Shown here: positions 15,312 to 15,802 of the stretch, piece after piece
How the letters are laid out: each line of letters opens with the position of its first letter
How positions within the stretch are numbered: position 1 is the first letter of the stretch
Assembly: GCA_023251695.1 (NCBI GenBank)
Contig: JAHEYE010000056.1
Coordinates: forward strand, 1-15,802
Direction: 5' to 3'
DNA: 15,802 nt
From: Sphingobacteriaceae bacterium
GTDB taxonomy: Bacteria; Bacteroidota; Bacteroidia; B-17B0; Aurantibacillaceae
Translations under genes and position numbers: made by a program
Notes under the pieces: generated by a model
What the model saw: the letters and a program-made list of their open reading frames with translations, nothing else
Database searches by the model: none
What the model was told of the DNA's origin: nothing

Positions 15312-15398
15312 TTATTTCTGGTTTCTAGTTTCTGGTTTTGAAATCGGATAACAAGAAACACAGAAACATATAACAAGAAACACAGAAACCAGAAATAA
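15312..15398. repeat. Inverted repeat enclosing a 20-bp tandem direct repeat before parE
   Basis: The 15-mer TTATTTCTGGTTTCT (15312-15326) is exactly reverse-complemented at 15384-15398. Between them the 20-mer ATAACAAGAAACACAGAAAC occurs exactly twice, at 15348-15367 and 15370-15389, a 22-base period. The element fills the whole gap from the TIGR00266 stop codon to 3 bases before the parE ATG. No T-tract follows the hairpin. Confidence 0.85.
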
Positions 15399-15401
15399 CA
15401 A

Positions 15402-15802
15402 ATGGCAAAAGAAAAAGGCAGTTACGACGAAGACAGTATAAAATCCCTCGACTGGAAAGAGCATATCCGTATGCGTCCCGGTATGTATATTGGGAAATTA
15501 GGAGATGGTTCCGCTTTTGATGATGGTATTTATGTTCTCATCAAAGAGGTAATGGATAACTGCATCGATGAGTTTATGATGGGAGCCGGAAAGAAGATTG
15601 ATGTCAGTGTAAAGGATGGTGTGGTTTCAATTCGTGATTATGGCCGCGGTATTCCGTTGGGAAAAGTTGTGGATGTAGTATCGAAAATAAATACCGGTGG
15701 TAAATACGATAGCGAAGCGTTTAAAAAATCAATTGGTTTAAATGGAGTAGGTAGTAAAGCCGTTAATGCTTTATCAAATAGTTTTAAAGTTTCTTCTTTC
15801 CG
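15402..15802 (+). CDS. parE: DNA topoisomerase IV subunit B (ParE), 3' end missing
   Basis: The first 133 residues of a type II topoisomerase ATPase subunit; the gene runs off the right edge. The GHKL ATPase features are present: KEHIRMRPGMYIGKLGDGS, the N-box KEVMDNCIDEF with the Mg-binding Asn, RDYGRGIPLGKVVDVVSK, and the ATP lid GGKYDSEAFKKSIGLNGVGSKAVNALS. I call ParE and not GyrB because the opening SIKSLDWKEHIRMRPGMYIGKLGDG and the DDGIYVLIKEVMDN segment are those of Bacteroidota topoisomerase IV. GyrB of this phylum reads closer to ALEGMEHVRMRPSMYIGD with LHHLVYEVVDNSIDE. The enzyme separates linked daughter chromosomes at the end of replication. The ATG at 15402 follows the repeat element directly, so its translation start lies within the A-rich arm. 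Confidence 0.88.
   Translation, partial: MAKEKGSYDEDSIKSLDWKEHIRMRPGMYIGKLGDGSAFDDGIYVLIKEVMDNCIDEFMMGAGKKIDVSVKDGVVSIRDYGRGIPLGKVVDVVSKINTGGKYDSEAFKKSIGLNGVGSKAVNALSNSFKVSSF

Noticed and set aside
15348..15389. CRISPR-like repeats before parE
   Set aside because: There are only two units with a 2-bp spacer, and no cas genes are nearby.

Overview
The window is chromosomal DNA of a member of the Bacteroidota. The evidence is the gene order murD-ftsW-murG-murC-ftsQ-ftsA-ftsZ followed by a GatB/YqeY gene, with no murB or ddl between murC and ftsQ. Supporting signs are the FtsZ tail ending in FLHDNVD, TAnnTTTG-type promoter elements, A/T-rich leaders in place of strong Shine-Dalgarno sites, and a secreted family typical of this phylum. 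I cannot place it below phylum level from the sequence alone.

Region 1 (1-8346) is the distal half of the division and cell wall (dcw) cluster, all on the + strand. It holds the 3' part of murD, then ftsW, murG, murC, ftsQ, ftsA and ftsZ, tightly packed (murG overlaps ftsW, ftsQ abuts murC) except for a 134-bp gap before ftsZ. MurD, MurG and MurC make the peptidoglycan precursor, FtsW polymerises it, and FtsQ, FtsA and FtsZ build the divisome. A strong intrinsic terminator follows ftsZ.

Region 2 (8391-9446, + strand) has a YqeY-like gene and a small secreted, probably outer-membrane protein gene. Region 3 (9443-13175, - strand) is a compact probable operon: transketolase N-terminal subunit, a secreted von Willebrand A (vWA) protein, transketolase C-terminal subunit, and a small lipoprotein. 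The vWA gene sits between the two halves of one enzyme. Region 4 (13354-15802, + strand) has the ychF/OLA1 ATPase gene, a TIGR00266/AIM24-family gene and the 5' end of parE (topoisomerase IV subunit B).

Most of the window is conserved housekeeping sequence, and I did not find a new defence, mobile or biosynthetic system. The least explained material is intergenic. Several gaps are filled by short word-like repeats: AACTCCGAACTAA, CAACAATTAACCAT, AACAAGAAAC/CCAGAAA, GTCGAGCGTAGTCGAG and AATTCTT. They lie next to stop or start codons, often as inverted pairs. The vWA gene inside the split transketolase locus is the other point worth a second look. There is no gene-free stretch longer than 300 bases.
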